DNA of 64,000 nucleotides from Tretioscincus oriximinensis. Its lineage: Eukaryota > Chordata > Lepidosauria > Squamata > Gymnophthalmidae. The stretch's first letter is position 1; the number at the start of each line of letters is the position of its first letter. The notes under the pieces are model-generated. The model did no database searches, was not told the origin of the DNA, and was given only the letters and a program-made list of their open reading frames with translations. This document shows, piece after piece, positions 47,250-59,069 of the stretch. The stretch lies in NCBI GenBank assembly GCA_022410635.1, contig JAJVDF010000001.1:13471976-13535975 (forward strand), written 5' to 3'. The translations under genes and the position numbers were made by a program.

Positions 47250-47305
47250 TTTATTTGTTTATTTATTTACATTTATATTCTGCCCCATACCCAAAGGTTT
47301 TATGG
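47250..47305 (-). mobile_element. Ultra-short L2-type 3' tail insertion
   Basis: TTTATTTGTTTATTTATTTA followed by TGCCCCATACCCAAAGG is the reverse of a diverged L2 tail, about 55 bp. Confidence 0.7.
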
Positions 47306-48260
47306 CAAAATACACTAAAGAATGATGGGAAGTGGAGAAGTGGATGGAGTGGGAGCAGTGGTGGAAGGATGGTGAAAGGAATTGAGGGAGGAGGTGAAAG
47401 GGTAGATGGATGGCAGTGAAACCCAAGCCTACATTTACAGGCTGCTCCCAAAGTATAAAACAATAAAGAGCAAAACTGTGTTACCTAAAAATGAAATCAC
47501 TCTGCTTTCAAGACAGTTCACCATTAAGCAACATCTAACTAAAAATAAATAGGACCATCTCACCAGGTGCCATGTCAGTATGCTTATTGGGATACAACTT
47601 CTGCAAGCCCTTCTCACCATAACATTTCAAAAAAGGTGCTTCCATCTTGAAATCATTGTTTGTAATATATCTGGTAGGGAGACTATGCAATAGAAGCATA
47701 GAATCTTAACTTGCATTTTTTTTAATTGCTCTTTGTAGTTTTAGAGCTAAATTTTATTCTGAATACTTTCTGGAGGTGAAATTCACTTCTGTCTGTGTTC
47801 ACAGAAGAGGAACCTCTGCAAATACAGAGTGAACTTAAATTGTCCCAAAGCATGACAAAATGTTTCNAGCATGAGCTTTGATGCCCAGGAAATTGGTATG
47901 GCCACCCAGATGGGAACACTTGGTCAACCATATGCTTCCTGTCCGGTCTAGGACCTGGACAATAGGTACCTGAACTGATTGAATCTAGAAGCATTGACCC
48001 AACAAACTCACTCTGCAACATTAATCCTACATATTTTTATTTGAGAGCATTTCCTTCAGAATGACCTGGTGGGTGCCCAGGTCATTTAGCATATCTGAAT
48101 ATGTCTATCCAGCCACACTTCCTTCTAGCAAGTATCTTCTTATGAGGTAGCTAAAATAGTTGAACTTCAGCATCTGGATTGGTCCTTCCAATCCACAATG
48201 CGGGTTGTGTTTCTAACTACACAAATGGCTCACGTTCTTTTTAAACATGGAACCCTGAAG
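47305..48260 (+). repeat. Duplicon block Z, copy 2
   Basis: Matches 36,384-36,900 and 53,187-54,110. Landmarks are GTGGAGAAGTGGATGGAGTG, CACCAGGTGCCATGTCAGTA and TTGATGCCCAGGAAATTGG. It has no genes. Confidence 0.75.
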
Positions 48261-49000
48261 TTGTTTGTCCTTCAAAAAAACCCAAATAAACTAGTAATNC
48301 TCAGTTTTAACCAAGAGTTTGTGTGCTTTTAACCTGAAAGGTTTAACCAGAGTTTTAGTTTTGGTTTGGAAATGAATTGGTAGGCAGTGTACTTGAAAAC
48401 ACTGGTGTGTGGTGATAAATAAATGTCTTCTATCTATCATCTGTTCTCTTAACTTGCCTCTTCTGCCTCCCAGCACCAAATCTCCCCCATTTCAAAAGTC
48501 CTTCTTTCCTTCTTTCTTTTCCAACCAATTGTGAACATTACTGAAATACCTCTGGCCAGCCATGGTCCACATAAGGCCATTGCTAGCTTATGGACCAAGG
48601 TTGAAGAAGGAATTCCAAACCAGCAAAGCAACATTTGATGAGAATTTTGAATCAATGAGTATCGGACAATTCTGATCCTGCCTGCTGACTTATTAACCTT
48701 ATGGGGTATCACACAATTGTCTCTATCGCTGTGGATGGAAAAAAGTAATGAACTTGAGCCACACACCAAAGGACAACAAGAAATCATCACACCAAGATGG
48801 CTCTATTAAAATGGTTCTATGACTTTTAAAAATAAAATCCCACCATAGATTTTCTAGTGTGGTAATGCTATTTTTTTAATCACCAGATGGACCCCAATAA
48901 CTTTAACTCTTCTTTAGATATCTTCTTGCTAATATGAGCAGGAAAAATGTGGGCACATAAATAAGGAAATGGATGTTGCGCGATGTTTAACCAGTTAACG
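48260..49000 (+). repeat. Duplicon blocks W (short) and V, copy upstream of peptide gene 3
   Basis: AACTAGTAATNCTCAG through CTCCCAGCACC, then directly ACCAATTGTGAACATTACTG. The middle of block W, including the copia target site, is missing here. Block V matches 40,250 and 61,190. Confidence 0.7.
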
Positions 49001-49016
49001 AACTATAACAGGAGCA

Positions 49017-49055
49017 TATAAATGTGGGACTGGATGCTGTGTGATGTTTATTCAG
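49017..49055 (+). promoter_or_regulatory. TATA box and first exon, peptide gene copy 3
   Basis: TATAAA at 49,017-49,022 and an exon end TTTATTCAG at 49,055 with a GTAACG donor reproduce the copy 2 arrangement. The exon-2 acceptor is at 49,317. Confidence 0.6.
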
Positions 49056-49335
49056 GTAACGAACAGACATTTGAATCTTGGGCTGCTGCTTTGCTGTTGG
49101 TAACAAACTGATGTTTTATACTTACCACTTGTGCTTATTGAAAATACCTCCTTTTGAACTTGGATCAGTATATTGGCATTTGTATAGAGGCTCCATGTCT
49201 TTCTGTTAATCAGCTTGTATTGATGCAATTGTATTCTTATCCCTAAATTACCCAGTTGATTCTACATCCATTTATTGATTTGCTGTAGGCTTATCCACCT
49301 TTCTCTTTCTCCTTCAGAATAGAATGCTGAAGACT

Positions 49336-49605
49336 ATGGCTTATTCCAGATTTCTGCTCCTTCTCCTGATCTTCTTCCTAACCAGGACATGCCTATCCCT
49401 CGACCAGAACAAGNTGGAATCCAACCTCCCTGGTATCAAAAGGGCTCTTCCTGGTGACAACATCAACCTGCAAAAGAGAGCTGATGGCCTAGCACAAGAT
49501 ATCGTTGATCTCATAGTTGACTCCCTTAGCCTCCCAGCCAACATCATAAACCTCATTTTCAATCTTACCAATTCTGCAAAACTGAAAGCAGGTCAGGGAA
49601 AGTGA
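49336..49605 (+). CDS. UCN3-derived secreted peptide precursor, copy 3
   Basis: This 89-codon frame is almost the same as copy 1. It has a signal peptide (FLLLLLIFFL), K-R at 35-36 and 47-48, and SLSLPANIINLIFNLT with an NLT sequon. It ends KLKAGQGK-stop, because a C stands where copy 1 has the T that makes its stop codon. The G-K end could direct amidation of the preceding Gln. An in-frame ATG four codons upstream (49,324) also lies in the exon. I prefer 49,336 because it matches the starts of UCN3 and the other copies. One N affects residue 27. The near-identity with copy 1 implies a recent duplication or gene conversion. Function unknown. Confidence 0.85.
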   Translation: MAYSRFLLLLLIFFLTRTCLSLDQNKXESNLPGIKRALPGDNINLQKRADGLAQDIVDLIVDSLSLPANIINLIFNLTNSAKLKAGQGK

Positions 49606-50510
49606 TGTGGGCCAATGAACCGGACGGAGCATGGAGTCAAGACCACCATGAGGAAGGCTTTTCTTTCCTTTCTTCAATAACCTTTCTCAAGATGGCACTG
49701 TGCACTGTATTGTAATTCTGTAAGGCTGCATTCTACCTAGCAGAAGGAAATCTGACTTGGATGGAGAGTACCCCCTCTAAGGTGGGGAATGGAAAAGCTG
49801 GAAGCTCTTCCCATGCCAATAGGCTCAACTAGGTGTTTCCAAGTGGTGTGCATAGAGAGGGTGCTGTTCCCAGCCCCCCATACAAACTTTGGCTGCCTCC
49901 CTACGAAGAATTTTCCCNATGATGGTACCAACATCATGTAAAATCTGTTCAGCGATCCACAAGCTAAAANGGCACATGGTTCTAGATAGTCCAGACTTTT
50001 TCTAAACTCAGATCAATAGCTTTTGTTCATTAATGGGAACTTGATAGTTCTCATGAGACTTAAAAGGGTAAACTTAAAATTTAATTGGTTCTTGGAACCC
50101 CATGGCAATGTAACATGAATAGCATATTTATATGGAAATCAAAGGCAACAATGAGGTTCAGTGGAGACAGATATGCAAAAGGGGTATTCGAGATTTAAAT
50201 TCAACTCTGAATAAAACAGAATGTGGGAAGGCAGTCTTAGATGGATTCCTCATACCTGTTCATATTAACTTCTCTTCAAAAGTTAGATAAGGTGAGATTG
50301 ATCAGAAAATCAATATAAAGTCCCCCTATATTCTGATATTTGTGACACTTTGTATTTGCACAAATATCAGCACTGGGAAAAAATGTCAGTACATGGCTTT
50401 CTAGGTAGAGCCAAATTCCTCCATTTGAGAATGTCTAGAAGACTGAGAAAAATGCCAACTGTATTATAAAAGAATCTCTGGATTTCCTATACCTCAACTG
50501 TAGCGAAAAT
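49606..50510 (+). repeat. 3' UTR of copy 3 joined to duplicon block Y
   Basis: The conserved 3' UTR (CTCAAGATGGCACTGTGCAC) is followed at about 49,750 by TTGGATGGAGAGTACCCCCT, which in copy 2 lies 1.6 kb further on (43,316). A deletion in this duplicon accounts for it. Confidence 0.75.
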
Positions 50511-50539
50511 AAAAATTGATTGCCATCATTCTTTCCACA

Positions 50540-50850
50540 AATATTTACATAATGTAAATGACAAACATCTGACAAAGAACAGCTGCAACTAGAGGAAACA
50601 AATATTCAATGTACAAAACTTTCCCTTCCGCCCCAACCCATCAGTATGTCGCTGTAGATCAAGAGAGAGAAAAAAGAAAGATTGACAAATTCAACTGCAA
50701 GTTAGAGACCCTCTGAATTCCATGCTTCAATATAGGGTATCATTCGCTGAACAAACCAACCACAATAGNTTGCCTCCATTTCTCTTGCCAGACAATATTC
50801 CAAGAGAATATTAAATTTGTCCTTTTCTGCCTAATTATACCAAATAATAG
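50540..50850 (-). mobile_element. L1 3'-end fragment within the duplicon
   Basis: Another copy of the L1 terminus at 44.43 kb, more diverged (AACTAGAGGAAACAAATATT). It is truncated at the same place as at 36,010. Confidence 0.65.
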
Positions 50851-50857
50851 CATTTTA

Positions 50858-51650
50858 AACAATCCGAGCCTCATGAGGCTTTCTTGGACTATTCTTCTCA
50901 CTTCCTTTCTGGTTTCCCCCCTATACTCTGATTATTTTACACATCCCATCGCACAAAAAGCCTAAATGAACTTGACATCTCAGCAACACATCTGCTTCCA
51001 TTGCTTCTGCTATCCAGACACATTTATTGCTATAAGTAATCTGTCCCAGGGTTCTTGTTCATTCCATTGCACCTGAAGAAGAAAGATCATACTATTACTT
51101 TATTCCTGTTAATCCCTGTGATGCTTCAATACTGCCTTGCCAGATGTCGAAACCAGACTCTCAGACCCCGTGTTACTTTACAATCCATGAGTGGCCATAC
51201 CTCTTTTCCATTTCAGGTAAATACAAAGCAAGTGACTAACACAGCTTTGATGTCCATTTTTCTCCTTTGAGAATGGAACCAAAGTTGCAAATCCGTACTA
51301 TTAAAATGGCTCACATTCTTTTTAAACATGGAACCCTGAAGTTGTTTGTCCTTCAAAAAAAAGCAAATAAACTAGTAATGCTCAGTTTTAACCAAGAGTC
51401 TGTGTGCTTTTTAACCTGAAATGTTTAACCAGAATTTTAGATTTGGTTTGGAAATGAATTGGTAGGCAGTGTGCTAGAAAACACTGGTGTGTGGTGATAA
51501 ATAAATAAATGTCTTCCATATATCATCTCTTCTCTTAAAATGCCTCTTCTGCCTCCCAGCACCATATCTACCTCAACCCATCACCACAGTGATGACACCC
51601 ATGTGCCAACTGTCCCCCTCCTACTACTTGCCNCAGGAAACACCAACAAT
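50858..51650 (+). repeat. Duplicon blocks Z (part) and W (part)
   Basis: ATCCGAGCCTCATGAGGC, ATGTCGAAACCAGACTCTC, AAACTAGTAATGCTCAG and CTCCCAGCACCATATC occur in the same order as at 36.0-37.5 kb. At about 51,650 the sequence jumps to block Y. Confidence 0.7.
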
Positions 51651-52490
51651 ACTAAGGTACATGGTCCTAGAGGGTCACAACTGACTTTTTCTAGACCTTT
51701 TTCTAGCCTTTGTTCATTAACGGGAACTTGTTATTTCGAAAGAGACTTCAAGGATAAACTTAAAATTTCATTGGTTCTTGGAACCCCGTGGCAATGTAAC
51801 ATGAATAGCGTATTTATATGGAAATCATGGGCAACAATGAGGTTAAGTGGAGAGAGACATGCAAATGGGATATTCCAGATTTAAAGTCAATTCTGGAATA
51901 AAACAGAATGTGGGAAAGCAGTCTTTGGTTTCCTTACACCTATTCGTACTAACTTCTCTTCAAAAGTTAGATAAGGCGAGAATGATCAGTAAATCAATAT
52001 AGAGTACCCTCTATAATCTGATCAGCCATGCCCCCCCTTCTCAGTTGATATTTGTGAAACTTTGTATTTGCACAAATATCAGCATTGGAAAAAATGTCAG
52101 TACATGGCTTTCTAGGTAGAGCCATATTCCTCCATTTGAGAATGTCTAGAAGGCTGAGAAAAATGCCAACTGTATTGTAAAAGAATCACAAAGCTGACAG
52201 CAGAAAGTTGGACATAAGAGAGATGTAAGAGAGAAAGTTATGGAGCCTGCAGATGCAGTGGTGCTAGAGGCAAAAATGCCAAAGGGATGCTACAGACATA
52301 AGAGGAGAACTGGAAGAACTAATTGAGAACTGCTGACCATTCTCAGTTTGGTTTTGGTTCTTATCATTTTTGGAAACAAAGACAATTGAACAAGTATCCA
52401 GTATTCAAGGCAACTATATCAAATGGGAGCCTCTATTTCATGCCCGACTGAAGCAAAGCATACTGTTCTTGTTCCAGAAGATTGAGATTT
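51650..52490 (+). repeat. Duplicon block Y, direct copy 3
   Basis: Starts AAGGTACATGGTCCTAGAGG, nearly identical to 43,545 onward, and runs to about 52,480. No peptide gene accompanies this copy. Confidence 0.8.
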
Positions 52491-52815
52491 TTTGACAAAT
52501 ATTTACATAATATAAATGACAAACTGAAAAAAGCAGCCACAACAAGAAGAAACAAACATTCAATAAACAAAACTTTCCCATCCGCCCCTCACCCACCAGT
52601 ATATCGCCCTATGTCAAGAGGGAAAAAAAAGAAATATTAACAATTTAACCACAAGTTATTGATCATCTGAATGGCATGTTTCAATATAGGATATCATTCA
52701 CTGGACACACCACCCACAATAGGTTGCCTCCAGTTATCTTGCCAGACAATATTCCGAGAGAAGCTCATTAAATTTGCCCTTTTCTGCCTAATTGTATCAA
52801 ATAATAGAATTTTAA
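52490..52815 (-). mobile_element. L1 3'-end fragment within the duplicon
   Basis: Nearly identical to 35,690-36,010, including the truncation point. Confidence 0.75.
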
Positions 52816-52816
52816 A

Positions 52817-54960
52817 CAATCCGAGCCTCATGAAGCTTTCTTGGACTATTCTTCTCACTTCATTTCTGGTTTCCCCCCTATACTCTGATTATTTTACCCA
52901 CCGCACAAAAAGCCTTAATGAACTTGACATCTCAGCAACACATCTGCTTCCATTGCTTCTGCTATCCAGACACACTTATTTCTATAAGTCGTCTGTCCCA
53001 GGGTTCTTGTTCATTCCACTGCACCTGAAGAAGATAGATCATACTATTACTTTATTCCTGTTTGTCCCTGTGATGCTTCAATACTGCCTTGCCAGATGGT
53101 CGAAACCAGACTCTCAGACCCTGCGTTACTTTACAATCAGTGAGTGGCCATACCTCTTTTCCATTTGGGGTAAATACAAAGCAAGTGGAGAAGTGGATGG
53201 AGTGGGAGCAGTGGTGGAATGATGGTGAAAGGAATTGAGGGAGGAGGTGAAAGGGTAGATGGATGGCAGTGAAACCCAAGCCTACATTTACAGGCTTCTC
53301 CCAAAGTATAAAACAATAAAGAGCAAAACTGTCTGTTACCTCAAAACGAAATCATTCTGCTTTCCAGACAGTTCACCACTAAGCAACATCTAACTAAAAA
53401 TAAATAGGACCATCTCACCAGGTGCCATCTCAGTATGCTTATTGGGATACAACTTCTGCAAGCCCTTCTCACCATAACATTTTTAAAAATTGCTTCCATC
53501 TTGAAATCATTGTTTGTAATATATCTGGTAGGGAGACTATGCAATAGAAGTTAAAATAAAAAGCCATAGAATCTTAACTTGCATTTTTTTTTAATTACTT
53601 TTTGTAGTTTTAGACTTTAATTTTATTCTGAATACATTCTGGAGGTGGAATTCACTTCTGTCTGTGCTCTGTTTGCAGAAGAGGAATCTCTACTCTGCAA
53701 ACACAGCGTGAACTAAAACTGCCACAAAGCATGACAAAATGTTTCTAGCATGAGCTTTGATGCCCAGGAAATTGGTTTGGCCACCCAGATGGGAACACTT
53801 GGTCAACCATATGCTTCCTGTCCGGTCTAGAACCTGGACAATAAGTACCTGAACTGATTGAATCTAGAAGCATTGACCCAACAAACTCACTCTGCAACAT
53901 TAATCCTACATATTTTTATTTGAGAGCATTTCCTTCATCAACTGATGCAGGTGGTTGCCCAGGTCATTTAGCATATCTGAATATGTCTATCCAGCCACAC
54001 TTCCTTCTAGCAAGTATCTTCTTATGAGGTAGCTAAAATAGTTGAACTTCAGCATCTGGATTGGTCCTTCCAATCCACAATAAGGGTTGTGTTTCTAACT
54101 ACACAAATGTTTTAGAACTCAAAGAACAAAATTACCTAGATGAGGATGATTTGGCTTTTTCAGTTTACTGCATTCAATTACTCATTCAATATCCTGAGCT
54201 CTAAGGGTGGATTTCAAATGTAAAACGCACAAAAATATGAGAATTCTTTAAATGTAAGAATTAATTAAAACTAGCACAATACCTAGAGATACAGGAGAGC
54301 TGCTACTGCAGTCAAAAGCATAAGGGAAAGCATGAATGGCAACTAGTCTTTTCGTAATACAGCTTGGATTACCTAATAAGGAAAGCCTGGGGGCCACCAC
54401 AGAGCAGACCGTCACATAGGCCAATTGTTTTCATTATACAAAGAATTTGTTTGTCTCCATATTAACGTTTCTAGCAGCATTCAATCCATTACAGGAATTA
54501 TTTAATCAATTGCAGCCTCATGAGGCTTTCTTGGACTATTCTTCTCACTTCCTTTCTGGTTTCCACCCAATACTCTATTTTACACATCCCATCACACAAA
54601 AAGCATTAATATAGTGTACTTGACATCTCAGCAACACATCTGCTTCCATTGCTTCTGCTATCCAGACACACTTATTGCTATAAGTAGTCTGTCCCAGGGT
54701 TCTTGTTCATTCCATTGCACCTGAAGAAGAAAGATCATACTATTACTTTATTCTTGTTAGTCCCTGTGATGTTTCCATACTGCCTTGCCAGGTAGTCTAA
54801 ACCTGACTCTCAGACCCAGTGTTGCTCTACGATCAGTGTGTGGCTATCTCGTTTTCCATTTGGTGCAAATAAAAAGTTATTGTGTCAATTGCTTTGATGT
54901 CCATTTTTCTCATTGGGTGAATGGAACCAAAGTTGCGTGTTCATGCTATTAAAATGGCTC
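52817..54960 (+). repeat. Duplicon block Z, copies 4 and 5
   Basis: The first part (52,817-54,110) matches 36,010-36,950 and 47,305-48,230. A second start (TTGCAGCCTCATGAGGC, about 54,505) repeats the ATCCGAGCCTCATG ... CCAGACTCTCAGACC order. The stretch 54,110-54,500 resembles 19,740-20,030 (TAAAGCATA, CACAGAG, GCCAATTGTTTTCATTATAC), an older duplicate from upstream of UCN3. Confidence 0.65.
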
Positions 54961-55009
54961 ACATTCTTTTTAAACATGGAACCCTGAAGTTGTTTGTGCG
55001 TAAAAAAAA

Positions 55010-55432
55010 AACCAAATAAACTAGTAATGCTCAATTTAACCAAGTGTTTGTGTGCTTTTTAACCTGAAAGGTTTAACCAGAGTTTTAGATTTGGTTTGGA
55101 AATGAATTGGTAGGCAGTGTACTTGAAAACACTTTTGTGTGGTGGCAAATAAATAAATAAATAAATTCCTTCCATCTATCATCCCTCCCAGCACTATATC
55201 TCCCCCAGCCCACAGTAATGGTAGCACCTGTGCCAACTGTCCCCCTACTANTACTTGCCCTAGGAAACATATAATTCCTCTCCTCACCAACAATATTAAT
55301 AATTATATTAAAACAACATTCAATTACAAATAGTTATATTATATTAAAACAACATTAAATTACAAATAGTTACTAATGAAATGTTCCCCCAGAAGAAGTG
55401 GGCTCACGGAAGACGGGGGCAACCCAAGCTCC
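55010..55432 (+). repeat. Duplicon block W, copy with copia insertion (left part)
   Basis: Matches 37,200-37,620. It is interrupted after GCAACCCAAGCTCC by the copia LTR, and its right part resumes at 60,807. Confidence 0.8.
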
Positions 55433-55847
55433 TGTTAAGATATTCAGTTCCTATTGCTAACAGGTAGTTTATATTTAATTGTATTAGATTGCATTACCTG
55501 CAATGTTAAGTATAGCTGGGACAAGTCTGAACAAGTCTGAACAAGTCTAAACATTCCTGGACATGTACTGTGCATGTGACTCAGCTGAAGTAGCTGATTG
55601 GTTGTAAATATCTATATAAGAAGTGTATGTGTTCTACACATTGCTCTCCTGTTAGCCAGTGGATACTGGTGAAGCACATTGCTGCTCTGTATAATAAACC
55701 AGCACTATATATATATATATATATACATATATATATACACTGCAATTATACTGACTATGTGTAGTCTATGCTGGCTGAAAAATGCTACCTCACTCTCTGC
55801 GTCTACTATCTATCTTCTAATGATAGAAAAAGATACCTATCTTGACA
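55433..55847 (+). repeat. Copia 5' LTR
   Basis: 415 bp. A TATA-like TATCTATATAAG (about 55,609) and AATAAA (about 55,691) suit promoter and polyadenylation roles. A (TA)n tract longer than in the 3' LTR and a duplicated GAACAAGTCT unit explain much of the length difference. Confidence 0.95.
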
Positions 55848-55865
55848 GGGTTATGGGCCCAGCAC
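55848..55865 (+). other. Copia primer-binding site (initiator tRNA-Met half)
   Basis: GGGTTATGGGCCCAGCAC directly follows the 5' LTR. It is complementary over 18 bases to the anticodon arm of eukaryotic initiator tRNA-Met (it contains the CAT anticodon's complement), not to a tRNA 3' end. Drosophila copia primes this way with a half-tRNA. Confidence 0.85.
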
Positions 55866-55910
55866 TGGTACACTGTGCTGGATGGGTGAGGTTTTATTAA
55901 TGCTGGATGA

Positions 55911-57104
55911 ATGTTTGATGAAGAGGACGACAGCATCAAGACAGAGCTGGAGAGCGTACTGGAGTTGGAGTACAGTAAATCAGAAGGTAGCAGCTCGGAG
56001 GAGGAAGCCTCGGGTGAGGAGNTGAGTCCGGCTAACCAAAGCCCTGACTGGAAGGTCAACATGGCACAACCGGTGACAACTTTGTTTGTGGATAAACTCA
56101 CCGCAACAAACTACCATGTTTGGTCGCTTCGAATGGAACATTATTTAAAACAAGCAGGTCTACGGATTTATGTTACAGCACCCCCGGCAGCACCCACTGC
56201 TGATGATGTTAGCAANGAGCAAAAGGCTCCAGCAACCATAATATTGAGTGTCTCAGATGACCAGTTGATTTACGTTGCTGACTGTGATAGTTCACAAAGT
56301 GCATGGGATGCTTTGAAGGCAATTTATGTGCNTCAGACTGCTGGATCTCTAATTGCATTAACAAGAAAGATATACAGACTTGTATTACAATCAGGCAGTT
56401 CTATGTGGGAACATCTGAATGAACTGAATTTATGCTACAGGGNATTGAAGCAAAGAGGGAAACAACTGGCAGAGAATGATAAAGTGTACATATTATTGTC
56501 CTCACTGCCAGAGGAATATAACATACTTATTACATGCTTGGAGAACTTGGATTTACAGCATCTCACTTTGCCCTATATTACTTCCCGGCTGCTGGAAGAG
56601 GAGGCAAGACATGAACAGACTAAGCTTTTGGCTACAAATCACTCTGACGGTGACACAGCTGCAGCTAGTTGTGCTGACCATCAGGGAGAAAGGAGTGATA
56701 AGAAAAATAAACAGACCTTTGAGCAAGTAGCATTAAAGGTATGGAGGTGCTATACTTGCGGCTCTACAAGACATNTAAAAAAGGATTGTGCTGAGAACAA
56801 GAAAAAGAGCAAAAGAGGACATACTAGAATGCAGCAACAGCAGGCTACTTTGGTCCTGACTAATGGAAAAAACAGTAAGAACAATAGCTGGATTCTTGAC
56901 TCAGGGTCATCCNAAATGTTCTGCATTGATAAATCTGTGTTCACAAAGACTTGCTCCCCTAAAATCAAACATGTGAGCCTTGCAGATTGTAGAAGGACAC
57001 AGGTCATCTGTGAAGGTCAAACTGAATTTCCTGCATTAGGATATAAGTTTACCAATGTNTTATATGTGCCTGAATTAGAGAATAATCGAGTGTTAATTGT
57101 CTAA
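55911..57104 (+). pseudogene. Copia gag and protease region
   Basis: This 397-codon frame begins with an acidic serine-rich leader. A gag domain follows (LTATNYHVWSLRMEHYL, about residues 63-79). The CCHC zinc knuckle is CYTCGSTRH-x-KKDC (about residues 285-298). The aspartic-protease motif is WILDSGSS (about residue 330). The frame ends prematurely at VLIV-stop, where related polyproteins continue, because of a small indel near 57,095. Several N positions fall inside. Confidence 0.9.
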
Positions 57105-57568
57105 TTAAAGTAGGATTTGGTGTTGTTTTTGAGGGCACACAATGTAAAATTACAAGGGATGGAAAAACATTGTTGAATGGAACATTGAGAAACAATGTAT
57201 ATGAAACCATTAATATGCCAATAGTGGCAACAGCTATCACTAATAGAAATCCCGATGATCAATGTCTTCATCTTATGCATCGCAGATTGGGGCATGCAAG
57301 TTTCAAAACAATTAAAAAGACATTAGATATTGGAAATGAAAAAGTAAAAAGGTGTGACACATATCTTGATTGTCAGGTTTGTAAACAAATGATGTCCAGA
57401 GCATTTCCTGTATCTAAAAAGAGTACAAGACAAACAAAAAGAGCACTACAATTAGTTCACTGTGATCTTATTGGACCCTATGAAAAGAGTCACCCTGGAT
57501 CTGGGTATTGTTTGTTGATGGTAGTATTCACGTTATACTTGGGTATTTCCGTTGAAACTAAAATCTGA
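57105..57568 (+). pseudogene. Copia pol, pre-integrase and start of integrase
   Basis: In a shifted frame the polyprotein continues from GFGVVFEGTQCKI. It contains the zinc-binding HRRLGH ... CDTYLDCQVC region and the first integrase aspartate (VHCDLIGP). The frame is lost near 57,524, at VVFTLYLG, where a short deletion removes conserved residues and shifts the phase. Confidence 0.85.
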
Positions 57569-59069
57569 AGTAACTGACCTAATTAAAAAATGGACTAGAA
57601 AAGTAGAGAAGCAGTTAGGATACGAGGTAGCAGCATTTCAAACTGACATGGATGGTGAATTCATGTCTGGTGAATTCAAGAGATGGCTCACCTTAAAAGG
57701 TATTGAGCATAGAGTAGCTAATGTGGCCACTCCACAGGAGAATGGTGTAGTGGAAAGACGTGGAGCTATTCTCCAAACTATGCTTATGTCCATGATTAGA
57801 GGTGCTGATCTGGCCATGACTAACTGGGCTGAAGCAATCAATGCTGCATGTTATACACTAAACAGACTCTGGACTAGTGCCATTGACAATATACCCTACA
57901 GAGTGCTATATGACAAAAACCCAAAATTGGACCACATGAGAGTATTTGGAACAAAGGCATGGGTTAATATACCAATAAGCCAGAGAAGAAAAGGGAAAGC
58001 TAGAGCTAAGAAACTGACATTTTTAGGATATCAGACAAATATGAAGTCCTACAGNTTTGCAGATCAACAAAATTATCTAAGTTTTAGTAGATNAGCCAAT
58101 TTCTGTGAAGGGGAAAAATGGCCAAATATACATGCCAATAAAATGCCAGANACTNNAACTTTACCCCTTACAGAGGNANCNGATGAACAATCAGTAAATC
58201 TAAATGAAAATGATTTTTCTGATAGTCAGGCAGATGAAACTGAACAGGATGAAGTGAGAGAGGTACCAAGAAGGTCAGAAAGAACTACAAAAGGAATACC
58301 ACCTNAAAGATATGGATGGGCAAACCATGTATATGTCAGTGAACCCACAGATTATCAGGATGTTCTTGCTATGGAAGGAAAAGAGAAACAGGAATGGCTT
58401 AAAGCTATGCAGAATGAATATAAGTCATTGATGGAAAATCAAGTGTTCTCTATAGTACCAGCACCCAAAGACAAAAAGATATTAGGATGTAGATGGCTAT
58501 ATAAGGTAAAATACATGCAAGATGGGCAAGTTATAAGAAAGGCTCGGTTGGTAGCCAGAGGTTTTGGGCAAATGAAGTTTAATGATTATAATGAATGNTT
58601 TTCACCAACACTAAAAGCTGAATCATTAAGACTTGCATTAGTTATTGCTGGAAAGAAACAAATGCAGGTGCATCATCTTGACTTTGTCACAGCTTATCTT
58701 AATGCACCGATAAAAGAGGAATTATATATGAGTCAAATACCTGGGTTTGAAAGTGAAGATTCACATCATGTGTTAAGATTACATCGGGCATTATATGGAT
58801 TAAAGCAATCAGCATTAGCCTGGTATACAACTTTAAATGAAGCATTAACATTGAGAGGTTTTGAACAAAGCATAGCAGATCCATGTGTTTACAAAAGAAA
58901 AGTGTATGGAAATTGGTGCTATCTGTTAGTTTTTGTAGATGACATTTTGTATATGTTTGAAGAACAGAAACAATTACAGTGGTTACTAGAAACAACTGAA
59001 AAGACATTTAAGATAAAACATCTAGGCCCAGTAAGGCATTATCTAGGAACTGACATTAACAAAAAATAA
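57526..59069 (+). pseudogene. Copia pol, rest of integrase and reverse transcriptase
   Basis: A long frame (open from about 57,526; its first ATG is downstream of the break) holds the second integrase aspartate (FQTDMDGEF) and the glutamate (TPQENGVVER). Next comes a polar linker with many N positions. The RT domain has GCRWLYKVKY, KARLVARGF, LDFVTAYLNAPI, ALYGLKQS and the catalytic LLVFVDDIL. The frame stops at 59,067-59,069 after a run of A bases, before RNase H. Confidence 0.9.
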
